Assembly: GCF_001027925.1 (NCBI RefSeq)
Contig: NZ_LECT01000016.1
Location: forward strand, 124,001 to 188,000
Direction: 5' to 3'
Length of the DNA: 64,000 nt
DNA from: Rhodopirellula islandica
GTDB lineage: Bacteria; Planctomycetota; Planctomycetia; Pirellulales; Pirellulaceae
Part shown: one piece after another, positions 1 through 6,703 of the stretch
How positions within the stretch are numbered: the first letter of the stretch is position 1
Layout of the letters: the number at the start of each line of letters is the position of its first letter
Made by a program: the position numbers and the translations under genes
The notes under the pieces: model-generated
Seen by the model: only the letters and a program-made list of their open reading frames with translations
Told to the model about the DNA's origin: nothing
Database searches by the model: none

Positions 1-504
1 GCGACAGCACAGCGAATCTTCAACGTCAACACGATCGGTGCAACCTTGGCGATCCAGCGGGCCGTGCACCACATGTTGCCCGGTGGTTTGGACGGCGCCC
101 CCAAAAGGACGCCTGGACGAATCATCGTCGTCACCAGCGTTCACGAAGCGATCGCCAGTCCAGTCGATACGCTGTACACCATGACCAAGCACGCTCTTGG
201 CGGCCTGGTGAAATGTTTGGCATTGGATCTGACACCGCTCAACATCACGGTGAACTCCGTTGCCCCCGGTGAAATCGCGACACCAATGAACGACATGGAT
301 GCCGACGAGGCAAACAGCTCGCCGCGTGAGGCAATTCCCGTCCGCCGAGTCGGTCATCCCGATGAAGTCGCGGCCGTCATCAACTTCTTGGCTGGCGAGC
401 AAGCGGGATTCATCACCGGAGCACGCTGGCCGATCGACGGAGGCTTCGAAGCCGCCGCACCACTCGCTGCCACCGCTTTTCGCGAAGACTACTTGGCTCC
501 CTAG
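1..504 (+). CDS. SDR family oxidoreductase, 5'-truncated by window edge
   Basis: C-terminal 167 residues of a short-chain dehydrogenase/reductase; the frame is open from base 1, so the N-terminal NAD(P)-binding glycine motif lies outside the window. Visible landmarks are the NVNTIGA strand (the Asn of the SDR NNAG/NVN region), the catalytic Ser in VVTSVHE, the catalytic pair in YTMTKHALGG (YxxxK) and the C-terminal VAPGEIATPMN and ITGARWPIDGGF segments of classical SDRs. The substrate cannot be read from the sequence. The Dps gene follows after 54 bp on the same strand, so co-transcription is possible. The GARWPIDGG tail fits a glucose/ribitol-dehydrogenase-like SDR (inference). Confidence 0.92.
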   Translation, partial: ATAQRIFNVNTIGATLAIQRAVHHMLPGGLDGAPKRTPGRIIVVTSVHEAIASPVDTLYTMTKHALGGLVKCLALDLTPLNITVNSVAPGEIATPMNDMDADEANSSPREAIPVRRVGHPDEVAAVINFLAGEQAGFITGARWPIDGGFEAAAPLAATAFREDYLAP

Positions 505-558
505 CGAACTCCCTCCCGCTCATCAATTCCCTCTCCCACAAACCCAAGAGATTAAAGC

Positions 559-1053
559 ATGTCCACCACAACCACGACAAAAACTCCGTTCAAACGTGAG
601 ATCCTCGAGGACGAAACGAACCAGGAAGTGACTTCCTTGTTGCAACACAACCTGACGGATTTGATTGACCTTGCCCTGCTGATGAAACAAGCCCACTGGA
701 ACGTGGTGGGACAGAATTTCCGCAGCATTCACTTGCAACTCGATGAAATCATAGAAACGGTACGTGCCGGAAGCGATGAAGTCGCGGAACGGATCGTTAC
801 CTTGGGTGGACCTGCCGATGGGCGCAGTTCGACCGTCGTCGCGGAAAGCGAACTGGAAGAATACCCCGGCGGTTTCGTCAAAGTGAGCGAAACCATTGCG
901 AAAGTCGCCGACGCACTGAAGCAAATGATTGACTCGCTTCGAAGTGCCATCGAAAAGCTCGGTGAACTGGACGCCATCAGTGAAGACATGCTGATTGCCC
1001 TGTCCGGGGAACTCGAGAAACATCTGTGGATGTTGCAAGCCCAAGAAGTCTGA
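559..1053 (+). CDS. dps: Dps/ferritin-like DNA-protection protein
   Basis: 164 residues, typical Dps length. Dps proteins form dodecamers that oxidise and store iron with peroxide and protect DNA during starvation. The ferroxidase signature is visible: QAHWNVVGQNF (His of helix A) followed by HLQLDEIIETVRAGSDEVAERIVTLGG, carrying the acidic ligands, then a four-helix-bundle C-terminus ending HLWMLQAQ. The Thr/Lys-rich N-terminus (STTTTTKTPFK) could be a flexible DNA-binding tail. The start ATG is the first in the frame after the SDR stop. It heads a short run of stress genes (GlsB-like, GSP26-like), fitting a general-stress role. Confidence 0.95.
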   Translation: MSTTTTTKTPFKREILEDETNQEVTSLLQHNLTDLIDLALLMKQAHWNVVGQNFRSIHLQLDEIIETVRAGSDEVAERIVTLGGPADGRSSTVVAESELEEYPGGFVKVSETIAKVADALKQMIDSLRSAIEKLGELDAISEDMLIALSGELEKHLWMLQAQEV

Positions 1054-1085
1054 CCTGGCGTCCCGAGTCTTTGCTCGTTGAAAAC

Positions 1086-1109
1086 GACTCACTTCCTTCG
1101 AAGTGAGTC
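1086..1109 (+). terminator. Perfect 10-bp hairpin after dps
   Basis: GACTCACTTC and GAAGTGAGTC pair perfectly around a CTTC tetraloop 33 bp after the dps stop. No T-run follows, so it is either a weak or Rho-assisted terminator or an mRNA-stabilising 3' end; the role is inferred from position. Confidence 0.4.
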
Positions 1110-1154
1110 CACCTCGTTTGAAGTTCACACATCGCTCTTGAAAGGAGCCCCACT

Positions 1155-1427
1155 ATGTTAATTCCTATCATCGGCTGGATCATTTTCGGATTGATCGTTG
1201 GAGCCCTTGCTCGCCTCATCTATCCGGGTCGCCAAGACCTGGGAATGATCAAGACGACGCTGCTGGGCGTCGCAGGTTCGTTCGTCGGCGGATTCCTTGC
1301 CTTCCTACTATTCGGTGGGTCGGCCATGCAAGCGTCCGGATGGATCGGATCGATCATCGGTGCCGTCGCCGTGCTCGCCATCGCAACCCGCTGGAATCGG
1401 TCGCCTTCACAGACCCACATGCACTGA
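1155..1427 (+). CDS. GlsB/YeaQ/YmgE family stress membrane protein
   Basis: 90 residues with three hydrophobic segments (about 1-20, 33-53, 58-77). The family's glycine-rich pattern is plain: IIGWIIFGLIVGALARLIYPGRQ, TTLLGVAGSFVGGFLAFLLFG and GWIGSIIGAVAVLAI. Members are small inner-membrane proteins (transglycosylase-associated family) induced by general or envelope stress; their biochemical function is not settled. AAAGGAG lies about 8 bp before the ATG. The last 12 residues (NRSPSQTHMH) are polar and atypical, so only the C-terminus departs from the family. Confidence 0.9.
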   Translation: MLIPIIGWIIFGLIVGALARLIYPGRQDLGMIKTTLLGVAGSFVGGFLAFLLFGGSAMQASGWIGSIIGAVAVLAIATRWNRSPSQTHMH

Positions 1428-1474
1428 TCCGCAAACGATTCGTGTGAAACGGATCGAATCACCGTTTCGAACTG

Positions 1475-1501
1475 CGAGAGGTTCCCACCTCTCGTTTTTT
1501 T
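1475..1501 (+). terminator. Rho-independent terminator
   Basis: CGAGAGGT / ACCTCTCG form an 8-bp stem with a 4-nt loop and are followed by seven T residues. It ends the transcript of the GlsB-like gene 47 bp upstream and insulates it from the promoter at 1528. Confidence 0.85.
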
Positions 1502-1527
1502 GTGCGAAGGCATGATCTCAGGCATGT

Positions 1528-1543
1528 TGGCCTCCCATTTGCA
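1528..1543 (+). promoter_or_regulatory. Candidate sigma-54 promoter for the GSP26-like gene
   Basis: TGGCCTCCCATTTGCA matches the -24/-12 consensus (TGGCACG-N4-TTGCW), with GG and GC exactly 10 nt apart. It starts 27 bp after a terminator and 60 bp before the ATG at 1588, as expected for a real promoter. It is one of eleven such sites noticed in the window. Confidence 0.6.
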
Positions 1544-1587
1544 ACTCATGCCAGTCACGTAACTCGCCCCCGTTAGTAGGTACCAAG

Positions 1588-2070
1588 ATGAACACTCAAA
1601 AGAAGCTGATTGAACTCATTCACGACTTCGACAATGCCATGCTCGTCACCAAGACCGATGATGGCGGGTTGGACGCTCGTCCGATGGCAATCGCCGAAGC
1701 GACCGACGACGGTCAACTCTGGTTTGTGACCAGTCGCAACTCAGGAAAGATCGCGGAATTGATGCTGGACCGTGACGTGGCGGTTACCCTGCAGGCGTCC
1801 AACAAATTCGTCACCTTGTCGGGGCAGTGCCGCGTCATCGATGACGCGGCCAAGCTGGACCAGCTTTGGAAAGAAGCCTGGAAGGTTTGGTTCCCCGAAG
1901 GCAAGAACGATCCCAACATCACCTTGCTCCGCGTCGAACCCGACCATGGAGAGTACTGGGACAACAGCGGCTTCACCGGAATCAAGTACTTGCTGCGTGC
2001 CGGGAAAGCGTACGTCCAGGGCGAACGTGCCGAAACGGACGAAAAAATCAACGCCAGCGTCTCGTTGTAA
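1588..2070 (+). CDS. Pyridoxamine 5'-phosphate oxidase-like (general stress protein 26 type)
   Basis: 160 residues forming one FMN-binding split barrel. Segments such as NAMLVTKTDDGGLDARPMAI, DGQLWFVTSRNSGKIAEL, DRDVAVTLQ and FVTLSGQCRVIDD match the PPOX/GSP26 fold; DPNITLLRVEPDHGEYWDN is the usual C-terminal strand. Family members bind FMN or F420, but those of this type are mostly uncharacterised stress proteins. It stands alone between a terminator and a repeat block, under its own candidate sigma-54 promoter. Its TAA stop is also the first three bases of repeat R1. Confidence 0.92.
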   Translation: MNTQKKLIELIHDFDNAMLVTKTDDGGLDARPMAIAEATDDGQLWFVTSRNSGKIAELMLDRDVAVTLQASNKFVTLSGQCRVIDDAAKLDQLWKEAWKVWFPEGKNDPNITLLRVEPDHGEYWDNSGFTGIKYLLRAGKAYVQGERAETDEKINASVSL

Positions 2071-2130
2071 GCAGGTCGGCAGGAATGATCGGGCATAATC
2101 CTGTGAGCCGTTTGGGCGTTCGCCCCGGTT
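2068..2130 (+). repeat. R1 palindromic repeat, left half
   Basis: Begins TAAGCAGGTCGGCAGGA, the TAA being the stop codon of the upstream gene, and runs through the conserved GTGAGCCGTTTGGGCGTT and CCCCGGTTGG blocks. The right half is replaced by repeat R2. Other R1 copies lie near 2606, 9354, 12200, 41620, 46839, 53120 and 63781. Confidence 0.85.
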
Positions 2131-2432
2131 GGACAATCTTTGGTGTCGACGCAGCGTTTTCGTGGACAGTTTCTTGCCTGTCACCTCTCCCCCGACGAAG
2201 TTGGGGGAGAGGTCGGAGCGAGCGTTCAGCGAGATCCGGGTGAGGGGGCACGTGATGTGTGAAACGAGGCCAAAAAGGCGGTTTGCTGTGAATCGCCCCC
2301 TCACCCGAACAGGGGCTCCATCGGCCTGTTCGACCTCTCCCCCAGCAAAGCTGAGGGAGAGGTGACTTGTCGATGCGAGACAGAAACTTGCGCACACCAG
2401 AAGCGCTGTACCCCCAAAGATTGAACAGCCCA
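2131..2432. repeat. R2 repeat, long form, nested in R1
   Basis: Bounded by CAATCTTTGG on the left and CCAAAGATTG on the right; the outer 60 bp form an imperfect inverted repeat. Inside are two palindromes of the CCTCTCCCCC...GGGGGAGAGG type. A shorter copy at 41700-41857 has the same ends and lacks about 145 bp of the middle. No coding potential seen. Confidence 0.8.
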
Positions 2433-2501
2433 GGACAGCCCCCAATGCTTCTTTCGAATACAGAGGTTGAGCCGTCAATGAGGCTTCAACGCAGGTAGCA
2501 T

Positions 2502-2840
2502 GTAGGATGGGCACTCTTGCCTTTTTGTACCCCACAACTTCTGGGAGCCGTTTGCGTTGTAAATGCAGGCGTTTTGAAGCCAAACATCCCTTGCCCAAGA
2601 ACCATTAAGCAGGTACGCAGGTGTCATCGGGTATGTGAGCCGTTGGCGTTAGCCACGGTTTTCACGCACAACCGGGGCTAACGCCCAAACGGCTCACATG
2701 ATTGTGCTTGATCATTCCTGCCGACCTGCTTCGTGTTCGATCAGCGGAGATGAGTGTTCCCTTGGCCGCTCTGGCGGAACACTAATCCACTCTGATCGGA
2801 CACTAATCTTTGGTGTTTCGAGTTGTGGGGTATAAAAAGG
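2502..2840 (+). repeat. E1 composite repeat, copy A (inverted copy at 46741-47068)
   Basis: About 340 bp, nearly identical to the reverse complement of 46741-47068; only a handful of substitutions were noticed by eye, for example ACTTCTGGGAG versus TTTTCTGGGTG near one end. It begins GTAGGATGGGCACTCTTGCC, contains a complete R1 palindrome (2606-2731), and ends with TTGTGGGGTATAAAAAGGC, which resembles the inverted complement of its own start. No gene inside; MITE-like in build. Confidence 0.85.
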
Positions 2841-2893
2841 CACTCTTGCCCGTCCAAGTTGCGGACGTCGGCCAAGAGTGGTCAACCTACTGC
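2836..2893 (+). repeat. R4 repeat fused to the end of E1
   Basis: GGCACTCTTGCCCGTCC followed by GTCGGCCAAGAGTGG forms an inverted repeat (CACTCTTG/CAAGAGTG). The same unit occurs in reverse at 55454-55512. The switch from E1 to R4 happens inside the 12-mer GGCACTCTTGCC that both share, a likely recombination point. A degenerate R3 unit follows at 2919-2971. Confidence 0.7.
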
Positions 2894-2989
2894 AAAATCG
2901 ACTCGCCCTTTGCCAGCGGGCGGGGGTCGCAAGACGTCACGAACACGGCACTTCAAAATTGCATGACCTCTACACAGACCAGGAACAGC

Positions 2990-3991
2990 ATGAGTGGTGA
3001 ATCCTCATCCGATCGTTCGGCCTCGTCAGTCGAACACACGACCCGCCGTGGATTCATGGTGAGCACCGTTGCCATGGGAGCAGTGGCGGTGGCAGAGTCT
3101 GCAATCGCGGCACCAAGTCCGAAAGACGAGCCGATTCCAATCATCGATTGCCACATCCATCTCTTCGACGGGTCTCGTCCTCAGGGAGCGCCCTACGTTG
3201 GTCCGGGCGGTGACTCCCCCACCATTGCCATGCCAGCCGACTATCGGAAGCTGGCCGTTCCGTTGGGAATCACGGGTGCGATCAAGGTCGAAGCCAGCCC
3301 GTGGGTGGAAGACAACCTGTGGGCGCTTCAAGTCATGCAGTCGGACGACATGATGCTCGGGCTGGTCGGCAATCTGCAGCCGGAGAAACCGGACTTCGCC
3401 GAATTGTTGGTTCGCCACGCCAAGAACCCGTTGTTTCGTGGCATTCGGCACGGAACGCTGTGGGGCTACGATCTCCCGAAGATGGTCCAAGACGATGCAT
3501 TCCTTCGAGGTATGCGTTTGCTGTCCGACCTGGATCTGTCGCTGGATGTTGCCAACCCGTCCGTGCCGTTGCTGGAAGCGGTCGTGAAGCTCAACGACAG
3601 CGTGCCGGATCTACGCATCATCATCGATCACCTGCCCCGGCTGGAACCCACCGCGGCCACTCAAACGGCTTACGACAATGTCCTGAGAGTTCTCCACCAT
3701 CGAACGAACGTCTATGTCAAACTGTCGGGCGTGATTCATCGCATCGCTGGCAAGATCGTCAAGGACCTCGAGGTGCATCGCCCCAAACTAGATCGACTGA
3801 TCGATGTGTTTGGAGACGACCGAATCCTGTTTGGCAGCGACTGGCCGAACAGCGACGGTGCTGCACCTCTGGATCAGATCGTGAGCATCGTCCAAGACCA
3901 CTTCGCTGACAAACCGCGTGAACTCCAAGAAAAGTACTTCTGGAAGAACTCCCTCGCCGCTTACAAGTGGAAGGTGAACGAGGATCGCTGA
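2990..3991 (+). CDS. Exported metal-dependent amidohydrolase (amidohydrolase_2 family)
   Basis: 333 residues. A twin-arginine signal is visible near the N-terminus (TTRRGFMVSTVAMGAVAVAE, then AIAAPS), implying folded export. The TIM-barrel amidohydrolase core has IIDCHIHLFDG (HxH metal ligands), IIIDHLPRLE (a later His) and ILFGSDWPNSD (catalytic/metal Asp). Relatives hydrolyse lactones such as rhamnonolactone or decarboxylate aromatics; the substrate here is unknown. The frame is open back to 2810, but those 60 codons are repeats E1/R4/R3. I chose ATG 2990 because AGGAA sits just upstream and the Tat signal follows. Confidence 0.88.
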   Translation: MSGESSSDRSASSVEHTTRRGFMVSTVAMGAVAVAESAIAAPSPKDEPIPIIDCHIHLFDGSRPQGAPYVGPGGDSPTIAMPADYRKLAVPLGITGAIKVEASPWVEDNLWALQVMQSDDMMLGLVGNLQPEKPDFAELLVRHAKNPLFRGIRHGTLWGYDLPKMVQDDAFLRGMRLLSDLDLSLDVANPSVPLLEAVVKLNDSVPDLRIIIDHLPRLEPTAATQTAYDNVLRVLHHRTNVYVKLSGVIHRIAGKIVKDLEVHRPKLDRLIDVFGDDRILFGSDWPNSDGAAPLDQIVSIVQDHFADKPRELQEKYFWKNSLAAYKWKVNEDR

Positions 3992-4040
3992 AGCTGTTAG
4001 GCCGGGCCAACGCGCCACCTCGTGCGACTCCCCCGCTCGC

Positions 4041-4409
4041 CCCCGGGCTCCCGCCTGGGAACGCCATGCACCGCAGGCTCCCGCCTGCCGAATCAAACTC
4101 GCGAGGCAGGAGCCTCCAAGCCAGTGTGTCCCCAGGCAGAGCCTGGGAACAAGATCTCGCTTGCTCGTCCCCAGGCTCCCGCCTGGGAACGCCATGCACC
4201 GCAGGCTCCCGCCTGCCGAATCAGACTCGCGAGGCAGGAGCCTCCAAACCAGCGTGTCCCCAGGCAGAGCCTGGGAACAAGATCCACGCTCGTCCCCAGG
4301 CTCCCGCCTGGGAACGCCATGCGACGCAGGCTCCCGCCTGCCGAATCAAACTCGCGAGGCAGGAGCCTCCAAGCCAGCGTGTCCCCAGGCAGAGCCTGGG
4401 GACAAGAAG
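4041..4409 (+). repeat. Tandem array of three ~126-bp palindrome-rich units
   Basis: Units start at 4041, 4169 and 4294 (periods 128 and 125). Each holds three nested palindromes: CCCAGGCTCCCGCCTGGG, GCAGGCTCCCGCCTGC and GGCAGGAGCCTCC, and ends with CCCCAGGCAGAGCCTGGG. Open frames in the array come from composition, not genes. The same core recurs with a different spacer at 49811-50275. Confidence 0.9.
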
Positions 4410-4486
4410 ATTCCGCTAACATGGTGGGTGAAGTTAGCTCACCACCTCACTGCCATTCTTGCCCCGTCATCCCCTGAACATCTTGA

Positions 4487-6661
4487 ATGAGAACCACTGC
4501 CTGCCTGTTGCTGGCCCTGCTGACCATGACGAACATCGCCCACTGCGACTGGAACCTGCATGTCGCGGCCGATGCGAGTGCCGGAGGAAAGGGAAGTCAG
4601 AAGCAACCATTTCGATCGCTGACCGAGGCACGCGACGCGATCCGTGCGGCCAGAGACTCCGGCGCGATACCAACGGACTCACCCGTGGTCGTTCACATCG
4701 GGGCTGGTACTTATCCTCTGGATCAGTCATTTGAGTTGACCAAGGCGGACAGCGGCACAGCAGAATCGCCTGTCGTCTATCGAGCGGTCCAGAGCGGTGC
4801 CGCCCAACTTCATGGCGGCATCCAACTGAAACCAGGTGACTTCCGATCGGTCACTGACGGCGAAATGGTGAAGCGGTTGGATCCTTCGGCACGCGAACTC
4901 GTGCGAGTTTGTGATCTTAAAAATTTCCCCGGGGAGTTCCAGGCATTCAGCGACGCATTCCGTGGCGTCTCGACCGGGCCTTGGCTGTACATCAACGGGC
5001 AACCGATGGAACTGGCTCGCTGGCCGAACAAGGACGCTGCGAATGGCGGTTGGGCGGGTTTCTCGAAAGTGATTGACACGGGCTTGCCACAACCCGATGC
5101 AAAGAACGAATCCTTGCGCAAGCCTCATCCGGGCTCATTTCAGTTTGAGAACACCCGTCCAAGCAAGTGGAACATCGACCAGGGTGTGTGGCTGCGAGGG
5201 TACTGGACACACGATTGGTTTGACGAAGTCATCCGCGTGGCCTCCTACGATCATTCAACGAAGGCAATTCGCTTGGCCAAACCGCACAACTACGGAATCA
5301 TGGGCGGCACATGGGGCAAGGCAGAACGACGATTTCATGCGATCAATGTCTTCGAGGAACTCGATGCACCAGGCGAATGGTACCTCGACCGATCGCAGAA
5401 AAAGCTCTACGTCTACCCTCCGGCCGACTTTCAAAGTGCGAACATTGACTTGGCTGTCCTCGCCTCTCCGATGGTGAAAATGAGTGACACCCAGTATGTG
5501 ACGCTCGAAGGTTTGACGTTGCAGTTCAGCTTCAGCGACGCGATGGTCTTGCGGAACGCGGAGCACGTCACGATCAAGAATTGCACAGTAGCGAATCACG
5601 CCCGTTCAGGAATTTCGATCGTTGGCAGTCACAACGAAGTCCGTTCCTGTCATCTGCACAACCTGGGAACGTCAGGCATCTCGGTCAACGGCGGTGATCG
5701 ACGGACGCTCACGCCCGCCAACAATCGCATCGTCAACAACCACATCCATGACTATGCCAAATTCATTCGGACCTACCAGCCTGGCGTGAGTGTCCAGGGG
5801 TGTGGGCAAATCGTTCGCAACAACTTGATCCACGATGCCCCTCACAATGCGGTGACCTATGGCGGCAACGAACACTTGATCGAACGGAATGAGGTCCACC
5901 ACGTTGTGATGGAAACAGGCGATTCGGGCGCGTTCTACACGGGACGTGATTGGACCAGTCGCGGCAATGTGCTACGACACAACTACATCCACGATCTGGG
6001 AGGTGGTGACGACAAGCACATCAACACGATGGGAATCTACCTGGACGACTGCGATTGCGGCGACACAATTGAAGGCAACGTGTTCTACCGAGCTGGTCGC
6101 GCGATCATGATTGGCGGCGGCCGCGACAACCCGGTCATCAACAATCTGATCATCGACTGCCCGATTGGATTGCACATGGATGCCCGCGGGATGACCTGGA
6201 AGCAGTGGAACAATCCCGACTACCCCAGTTGGCGTCTGGAAGCAAAGGCGGAGAAATTCGATTACCAGCATCCGCCTTGGAGCAACCGCTACCCACACCT
6301 CGCGAAGATCATGCAGGACTCGCCCCGGGAACCGCTCTACAATCCGATCCGTCGCAACATTTTTGTCGACGTTTCCAAGCAAGTCTGCAGCTTCGATGGA
6401 AACGTCAAGAAATTGCTCGATCAGTTTGAGATCTCTGACAACCTCGTTGTCAACACAACGGGAGCGTCCGAAGGGATTGCGACCGCGGCTGGCATCCAAG
6501 GGTTCACAAATCTTGGCGGTGTTGGAATCCCCTTTCCCGCTGGATTCAAAAATGCCACCCGCCAAGACTTCCAACTGCAATCGGACTCCAACATTTTGAA
6601 AGAGCTGCCGACCTTTGAGCGGATCCCCATGGATCAAATTGGTTTGCAGCCTGACCACTGA
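4487..6661 (+). CDS. Secreted right-handed beta-helix protein (GH141-like)
   Basis: 724 residues with a Sec signal peptide (MRTTACLLLALLTMTNIAHC). The mature N-terminus (VAADASAGGKGSQKQPFRSL, TEARDAIRA) and the block YINGQPMELARWPN...PGEWYLDRSQKKLYVYPP resemble GH141-type fucosidase/xylanase homologues. From about residue 330 there are beta-helix rungs with Asn ladders (NNRIVNNHIHD, RNNLIHDAPHN, GNVLRHNYIHD, IEGNVFY). Planctomycetes use large sets of such enzymes on algal polysaccharides. It lies 42 bp before a second member of the family on the same strand, so they probably form one transcript. GH141 assignment is by recalled motifs only; a polysaccharide-lyase activity is possible. Confidence 0.82.
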   Translation: MRTTACLLLALLTMTNIAHCDWNLHVAADASAGGKGSQKQPFRSLTEARDAIRAARDSGAIPTDSPVVVHIGAGTYPLDQSFELTKADSGTAESPVVYRAVQSGAAQLHGGIQLKPGDFRSVTDGEMVKRLDPSARELVRVCDLKNFPGEFQAFSDAFRGVSTGPWLYINGQPMELARWPNKDAANGGWAGFSKVIDTGLPQPDAKNESLRKPHPGSFQFENTRPSKWNIDQGVWLRGYWTHDWFDEVIRVASYDHSTKAIRLAKPHNYGIMGGTWGKAERRFHAINVFEELDAPGEWYLDRSQKKLYVYPPADFQSANIDLAVLASPMVKMSDTQYVTLEGLTLQFSFSDAMVLRNAEHVTIKNCTVANHARSGISIVGSHNEVRSCHLHNLGTSGISVNGGDRRTLTPANNRIVNNHIHDYAKFIRTYQPGVSVQGCGQIVRNNLIHDAPHNAVTYGGNEHLIERNEVHHVVMETGDSGAFYTGRDWTSRGNVLRHNYIHDLGGGDDKHINTMGIYLDDCDCGDTIEGNVFYRAGRAIMIGGGRDNPVINNLIIDCPIGLHMDARGMTWKQWNNPDYPSWRLEAKAEKFDYQHPPWSNRYPHLAKIMQDSPREPLYNPIRRNIFVDVSKQVCSFDGNVKKLLDQFEISDNLVVNTTGASEGIATAAGIQGFTNLGGVGIPFPAGFKNATRQDFQLQSDSNILKELPTFERIPMDQIGLQPDH

Positions 6662-6703
6662 ACTTTGCCTCGCCCCACAACCGAAACAACATTGGATCGA
6701 AGA

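Noticed and set aside
3967..4490. Overlapping open frames of up to 151 codons rich in Pro, Arg and Gly
   Set aside because: They lie in the tandem palindromic array, are open in several frames on both strands and repeat with the array.
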